Source: Lagopus muta
Lineage: Eukaryota > Chordata > Aves > Galliformes > Phasianidae
Length of the DNA: 64,000 nt
Direction of reading: 5' to 3'
Assembly: GCF_023343835.1 (NCBI RefSeq)
Contig: NC_064436.1
Location: forward strand, 70,671,545-70,735,544
The notes below the pieces were generated by a model. The model was not told the origin of the DNA, searched no databases, and saw nothing but the letters and a program-made list of their open reading frames with translations. The translations under genes were made by a program, and so were the position numbers. Each line of letters starts with the position of its first letter. Positions within the stretch are counted from its first letter, which is position 1. Below, in pieces: positions 58,080 to 64,000 of this stretch.

Positions 58080-60645
58080 GGAGGGTTGGTGTCAGCTGGA
58101 AAGGTCCTAACTGATCCTAGCACTGTGGGGTGGTTGGGTTGGGTTGGAAAGGTCCTAACAGGTCACGGAGCCATGGGATGGTTGGGTTGGAAAGGTCCTG
58201 ACAGATGATAACACCATGGATGGTTGGTTGGAAGGGTCCTTATAGATTACAGACATGGGGTGGTTGGGTTGGGTTGGGTTGGGTTGGAAAGGTCCTAACA
58301 GGTCACAGAGCCATGGGGGGGTTGGGTTGGGTTGGGTTGGAAGGGTCCTTATAGATCAGAGACATGGGGTGATTGGGTTGGAAAGGTCCTAATAGATCAG
58401 AATCATGGGACGGTTGGGTTGGGTTGGAAAGGTCCTAACAGGTCACAGAGCCATGGGATGGTTGGGTTGGAAGGGTCCTTACAGATCAGAGACATGGGAT
58501 GGTTGGACTGGGTTGGAAAGGTCCTCACAGGTCACAGTCATGGGATGGTTGGGTTGGAAAGGTCCTGACAGATCAGAGACATGGGATGGTTGGGTTGGGT
58601 TGGGTTGGAAGGGTCCTTACTGATCAGAGACATGGGGTGATTGGGTTGGAAAGGTCCTAACAGGTCACAGAGTCATGGGATGGTTGGGTTGGGTTGGAAA
58701 GGTCCTAACAGGTCACAGAGATGTGGGTTAGGCTGGAAAGGTCCTAACATATCGCAGAGCCATGGGATGGTTGGGTTGGAAAGGTCCTGACAGATCATAA
58801 CACCATGGGGTGGTTGGGTTGGGTTGGGTTGGAAAGGTCCTAACAGGTCACGGAGCCATGGGATGTTTGGATTGGGTTGGGTTGGAAAGGTCCTAACTGA
58901 TCCTAGCACCATGGGATGGTTGGGTTGGGCTGGGTTGGAAGGGTCCTTGCAGGTCACAGAGCCATGGGACAGTTGGGTTGGGTTGGAAAGGTCCTAACAG
59001 GTCATAGAGCCGTGGGATGGTTGGGTTGGAAAGGTCCTTACAGATCAGAGCCATGGGATGGTTGGACTGGGTTGGAAGGGTCCTAACAGGTCACAGTCAT
59101 GGGATGGTTGGGTTGGAAAGGTCCTTACAGATTACAGACATGGGGATGGTTGGGTTGGGTTGGAAAGGTCCTAACAGGTCACAGAGCCATGGGGTGGTTG
59201 TGTTGGGTTGGAAAGGTCCTTATAGATCACAGACATGGGATGGTTGGGGTTGGGTTGGGTTGGGTTGGAAAGGTCCTAACAGGTCACAGAGCCATGGGAT
59301 GTTTGGATTGGGTTGGGTTGGAAAGGTCCTAACAGGTCATGGAGTCGTGGGATGGTTGGGTTGGGTTGGAAGGGTCCTAACAGGTCACAGAGTCATGGGA
59401 TGGTTGGGTTGGAAAGGTCCTTACAGATTACAGACATGGGATGGTTGGGTTGGGTTAGAAAGGTCCTCACAGGTCACAGAGCCATGGGATGGTTGGGTTG
59501 GAAAGCTCCTAACTGATCCTAGCACCATAGGATGGTTGGGTTGGGTTGGGTTGGGTTGGGTTGGGAAGGTCCTAACAGGTCACAGAGTCATGGGATGGTT
59601 GGGTTGGGTTGGGTTGGGTTGGAAAGGTCCTAACAGGTCACAAAGATGTGGGTTAGGCTGGAGAGGTCCTAACATATCGCAGAGCCATGGGATGGTTGGG
59701 TTGGAAAGGTCCTGACAGATGATAACACCATGGGGTGGTTGGGTTGGGTTGGAAAGGTCCTAACAGGTCACGGGAGCCATGGGATGGTTGGGTTGGGTTG
59801 GAAAGGTCCTTATAGATCAGAGACATGGGGTGATTGGGTTGAAGGGTCCTAACAGGTCACAGAATCATGGGATGGTTGGGCTGGGTTGGAAAGGTCCTTA
59901 TAGATCACAGAGCCGTGGGACGGTTGGGGTTGGGTTGGAAAGGTCCTTACAGATCAGAGACATGGGGTGATTGGGTTGGAAGGGTCCTAACAGGTCACAG
60001 AGCCATGGGACGGTTGGGTTGGGTTGGAAAGGTCCTAACTGATCCTAGAACCATGGGATGGTTGGGTTGGGTTGGGTTGGGTTGGGTTGGGTTGGAAAGG
60101 TTCTAACAGGTTACAGAGCCATGGGATGGTTGGGTTGGAAAGGTCCTTATAGATCACAGAGCCGTGGGACAGTTGGGTTGGGTTGGGTTGGAAAGGTCCT
60201 AACAGGTCACAGAGCCATGGATGGTTGGGTTGGGTTGGAAAGGTCCTTACAGATTACAGACATGGGATGGATGGGTTGGGTTGGAAAGGTCCTAACAGGC
60301 CACAGAGCCATGGGATGGTTGGGTTGGGTTGGGTTGGGTTGGGTTGGGTTGGAAAGGTCCTAACAGGTCACAAAGATGTGGGTTAGGCTGGAAAGGTCCT
60401 AACATATCGCAGAGCCATGGGATGGTTGGGTTGGGTTGGAAGGGTCCTTACAGATCACAGAGCCATGGGACGGTTGGGTTGGGTTGGAAAGGTCCTTGCA
60501 GATCACAGAGCCGTGGGATGGTTGGGTTGGGTTGGGTTGGAAGGGTCCTTACAGATTACAGACATGGGATGGTTGGGTTGGAAAGGTCCTTGCAGATCAC
60601 AGTCATGGGATGGTTGGGTTGGGTTGGAAGCGTCCTTGCGTGCTG
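58080..60645. repeat. ~48-bp CR1-derived minisatellite rich in TTGGG, PAIP2B intron 2
   Basis: About 50 units of CATGGGATGGTTGGGTTGGG, TTGGAAAGGTCCTAACAGG and TCACAGAGC, with 1-6 GGGTT pentamers per unit. Like the array at 37885-38660 the unit is the reversed CR1 tail. It occupies nearly the whole intron between PAIP2B exons 2 and 3. A decayed CR1 remnant continues to about 60790. Confidence 0.93.
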
Positions 60646-60993
60646 TCACTGAGTGCCCTCCTAAAGCAGCCCTGCCACAGCTTTCCTGTAGGCCCCCTTC
60701 AGGTCCTGGAAGGTCACTATGAGATCTTCTCTCCTCCAGGCTGCAGAGCCCCAGCTCCCTCCCCCTGTCCAACCCTCGGCCTCTCCGCAGGCCTCTCCAA
60801 GGGGTGATGGAGAGCTGGGGACGGACGGCCTGCGGCATCGAAAGGGGCTGCGAGGAGGAAGGGAGCAGACGCAGAGCGCGTAGGAGAGGCCGGGGGAAAC
60901 GGTGTAAAGAAGAGAGATTTAAGGGGGACGGAAGGGAAGAGTTTGACGCCAAGGGTGGGGAGGCACTGAAGCGGCGCCTTCCCTCGGGGGCAG

Positions 60994-61172
60994 GTGGAGG
61001 AGGAGCTGCAGGAGCAGGAGTTCCTCGACCGCTGCTTCCAGGGAGATGTTGGACGAGGAGGACCAGGAGTGGTTCGTGCCGTCGCGAGATCTGCCTCAGC
61101 GCGTGGGGCAGCTGCAGCAGCAGCTCAATGGGCTCTGCGTCGCCGACGGCCGCGGCCCCCGAGGATGTCGTG
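60994..61172 (+). pseudogene. PAIP2B: PAIP2B exon 3, with two apparent 1-base insertions
   Basis: Acceptor GGGGGCAG|GTGGAG, donor TCGTG|GTAGGG. Encodes VEEELQEQEFLDRCFQ, then an extra G (CAGGGAG for CAGGAG, near 61040) shifts the frame. MLDEEDQEWFVPSRDLPQ and GQLQQQLNGL follow in the next frame. A second extra C (GGCCCCCGAG for GGCCCCGAG, near 61158) separates these from the expected PEDVV end. Without the two bases the exon would be 177 bases, 59 codons, matching the family. No conserved residue is otherwise lost. Central PABP-contact region (PAM1). Confidence 0.82.
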
Positions 61173-61264
61173 GTAGGGGGCTGCTGGGGGGGGGGGGACC
61201 AGGGGGGGGTGGGGGGTGGGGGGTGGCCTTTGGGGTTTTGCTTGAGGTGGAGGAGGTGCCTGAG

Positions 61265-63640
61265 GAGCAGGATGGGCTGTTGGTCAACTGTTGGCCGACC
61301 TACTGATAGTTGGTCAACCGTTGGCCAAGCATCGATCAGCACGTGGTCAACTGTTGGCCAATCCACTGAGCAATCATTGGTCAACTATTGGCCAATCCAT
61401 TGGTCAACCATTGGCCAACCATTGGCCAACCACTGCTCAGCACGTGGTCAACTCTTGGCCAATCCATTGAGCAACCATTGGTCAACCATTGGCCAACCAT
61501 TGATCAGCACGTGGTCAACTATTGGCCAATCCATTGAGCAACCATGGGTCAAATGTTGGCCAACCATCGATCAGCACGTGCTCAACCATTGGCCAACAAT
61601 TGCTCAGTACTTGATCAACTATTGGCCAATCCACTGATCAACCATTGGTCAACTATTGGCCAATCCACTGATCAACCATTGGTCAACTATTGGCCAATCC
61701 ACTGAGCAAACCGTTGGTCAACCATTGGCCAACCATTGATCAGCACGTGGTCAACTATTGGCCAATCCATTGAGCAAACCATTGGTCAACCGTTGGCCAA
61801 CCATTGATCAGCACGTGGTCAACTATTGGCCAATCCATTGAGCAATCATTGGTCAAATGTTGGCCAACCCATTCATCAAGCATCGATCAACCATTGGCCA
61901 GCCCGTTCATTGACTGTTGATCAACCATTGGCCAACCCACTGATAGTTGGTCAACCATTGGCCAACCATTGATCAGCACGTGGTCAACTATTGGCCAATC
62001 CACTGAGCAACCATTGGCCAGCCATTGATCAGCAGGTGGTCAACTACTGGCCAATCCATTGAGCAACCATTGGCCAACCATTGATCAGCACATGGTCAAC
62101 CATTGGCCAACCATTGATCAGCACATGGTCAACCATTGGCCAACCATTGATCAGCACGTGGTCAAGTCTTGGCCAATCCATTGAGCACCCATGGGTCAAA
62201 TGTTGGCCAACCCATTCATCAACTGTTGGTCAACCACTGGCCAACCCACTGATAGTTGATCAACCATTGGCCAACCATTGCTCAGCACGTGGTCAACTAT
62301 TGGCCAATCCACTGATCAACCATTGGTCAACTATTGACCAATCCATTGAGCAACCATTGGCCAACCATTGATCAGCACGTGGTCAACTATTGGCCAATCC
62401 ATTGAGCAATCATTGGTCAAATGTTGGCCAACCCATTCATCAACCATCGATCAACCATTGGCCAACTCGTTCATTGACTGTTGGCCAACCATTGGCCAAC
62501 CCACTGATAGTTGGTCAACCATTGGCCAACCCACTGATCAGCAATTGGTCAACTGTTGGCCAACACATTGATCGACCATTGGCCAACCATTGGCCAACCC
62601 ACTGATAGTTGGTCAACCATTGGCCAACCCACTGATCAGGAGTTGGCCAACCCTTTCATCAACTGCTGGCCAACCATTGGCCAACCATCGATCAGCATTG
62701 GTCAAACTGCTGGCCAACCACTGGCCAACCACTGATCAGGAGCTGGTCAACTGTTGGCCAACCATTGGTCAACTCATTCATCAACTGCTGGCCAACCATT
62801 GGCCACCCACTGATCAGCCATTGGTCAACTGTTGGCCAACCCATTCATTGACAGTCAGTCAACCATTAGCCAACACACTGATAGTTGGTCAACTATTGGC
62901 CAACCCACTGAGCAACCATTGGCCAGCTACTGGCCAATCCGTTGATCCACAGCAGGTCAACCATTGGCCAACCCATTCATCAACTGTTGGTCAATCATTG
63001 GCCAACCCACTGAGCAGCAGTCGGTCAGCCATTGGACAACTCATTGATCAACCATTGGTCAACCACTGGCTAAGCCATTCGTCAACCATTGGTCAACTGT
63101 TGGCCAACACATTCATCAACTGTTGGCCCATGCATTGATCAACCATTGGTCTGTTGGCCAATCATTGGCCAACCCACTGATAGTTGGTCAACCATTGGCC
63201 AACCACTGATCAGCAATTGGTCAACTGTTGGTCAACCCATTCATCGACTGCTGGCCAACCATTGGTCAGACCACTGACCAGCAATTGTTCAACTGTTGGC
63301 CCATGCATTGATCAACCATTGGTCTTTTGGCCAATCATTGGCCAACCCACTGATAGTTGGTCAACCATTGGCCAACCCACTGATCAACAGTTGGCCAACC
63401 ATTGGCCAACCTGTTCATCAACTTCTGGCCAACCACTGGCCAACCGCTGATCAGCAATTGGTCAACCATTGGCCAACCCACTGATCAGGAGTTGGTCAAC
63501 TGTTGGTCAACCATTGGCCAACCCCCTGATCAACAGTTGGCCAACCATTGGTCAGCCCATTCATCAACTGCTGGCCAACCATTGGTCGGTCAATCCTTTC
63601 ACCAACTGCTGGCCAACCATTGTGACCCGTTGGCCAACCG
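61265..63640. repeat. ~11-bp minisatellite (CATTGGCCAAC)n in PAIP2B intron 3
   Basis: Dense repeats of ATTGGCCAACC, ATTGGTCAACT, ATTGATCAGC and CACTGATAGTTGG, many at 11-base spacing. TTGGCCAA is palindromic. CCAAT or ATTGG occurs many times per 100 bases. The array fills the intron between exons 3 and 4 up to about 25 bases from the exon 4 acceptor. Confidence 0.95.
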
Positions 63641-63663
63641 CCGGCCCCCCCCTTGTCTTCCAG

Positions 63664-63721
63664 ATCAAAAAGCACCTTGAACCCCGACGCCAAGGAGTTT
63701 GTGCCGGGCGTGAAGTACTGA
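63664..63721 (+). pseudogene. PAIP2B: PAIP2B exon 4 (last coding exon, PAM2 motif), apparent 1-base insertion at its start
   Basis: Acceptor GTCTTCCAG|ATCAAAAAGC. In the reading frame that ends at TGA (63719-63721) it encodes KSTLNPDAKEFVPGVKY, the PAM2 motif that binds the MLLE domain of poly(A)-binding protein, with the key LNPxAxxFxP residues intact. It is 58 bases; 57 would join exon 3 in frame, so the AAAAA run may hold one extra A. C-terminus matches PAIP2/PAIP2B family members. The 3' UTR runs on to the window end. Confidence 0.85.
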
Positions 63722-64000
63722 GCGCCGCAGCCGAGCTGTGCGCCGCGGGAGGCTTTGCTGCGCAATGGAGTGGCTGCGCTGTGGCCCTTGGTGGGTTTTT
63801 CCTCTGTGATCATGACTTCGATGTCTTTTTCCATCTCCCCTCGTGCCGTCTCTCGGTTTTGGGCAGCTCTCTCGCTTTCTAGGACTCTCGCAGGCCTGAG
63901 CTCCATGCTGGAGCCCCTCTATGAATTTGGGCCGCACCACTGTTCCCTTCCCCTGGGATCCCCTGTAGGCCAGGCTGAGGCCGAGGGCACGGCGACCCCC
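63722..64000 (+). other. PAIP2B: PAIP2B 3' UTR, incomplete
   Basis: Follows the PAIP2B stop codon. No polyadenylation signal is seen before the window ends. Open frames here, on either strand, have no recognisable similarity. Confidence 0.6.

Noticed and set aside
57868-63721. PAIP2B as a processed pseudogene
   Set aside because: It has introns, GT-AG boundaries, a promoter and conserved neighbours, so it is the native locus whatever the origin of the frameshifts.

Overview
This is vertebrate nuclear DNA, and it looks like a bird, probably a galliform microchromosome. The reasons are the dozens of CR1 non-LTR retrotransposon fragments ending in the ATTCTATG-type tail, the high GC content, the short introns, and minisatellites in many introns. 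There are no prokaryotic features. The three genes and their order match the human 2p13 block PAIP2B-ZNF638-DYSF (recalled, not searched).

Layout. (1) 1-3240, minus strand: dysferlin (DYSF) first coding exon at 3153-3240, with intron 1 filled by a C-rich higher-order minisatellite. (2) 3241-8328: DYSF promoter side, a 2.4-kb 20-bp minisatellite, CR1 pieces, and the ZNF638 3' end. (3) 8329-45903, minus strand: all 24 coding exons of ZNF638 (NP220). I joined them at GT-AG boundaries. All phases agree and give one uninterrupted frame of 1,964 codons plus stop, close to the human length of about 1,978. The protein has a matrin-type zinc finger, an RS region, three RRM-like domains, a lysine/alanine/proline-rich region, an acidic domain with seven LVTVDEV-type repeats, and a second matrin-type finger at the C-terminus. 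(4) 45.9-51.4 kb: ZNF638 intron 1 and its CpG-island promoter. (5) 51.4-54.5 kb: two minisatellites between the divergent promoters. (6) 54.9-63.7 kb, plus strand: PAIP2B, with a promoter carrying four CACGTG E-boxes and nine CCAAT boxes, a noncoding exon and three coding exons, and introns almost entirely made of minisatellites.

How the genes relate. PAIP2B (a repressor of poly(A)-binding protein) and ZNF638 (a nuclear DNA/RNA-binding silencer and splicing cofactor) are head-to-head, about 4 kb between CpG islands. DYSF follows ZNF638 on the same strand. Nothing suggests a joint pathway; the arrangement is conserved synteny.

Most notable points. PAIP2B carries four apparent single-base homopolymer indels in about 366 coding bases, while ZNF638 has none in 5.9 kb. 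ZNF638, a protein reported to bind cytidine clusters, sits among arrays of cytidine clusters. A ~2-kb (GGGTGCT)n G-quadruplex-type array starts at the 5' splice site of a ZNF638 RRM exon. Several minisatellites appear to have grown out of CR1 3' ends, and near-identical CR1 composites form an inverted repeat around ZNF638 exons 8-14. Very long open frames across the minisatellites are artefacts of stop-free repeat units.
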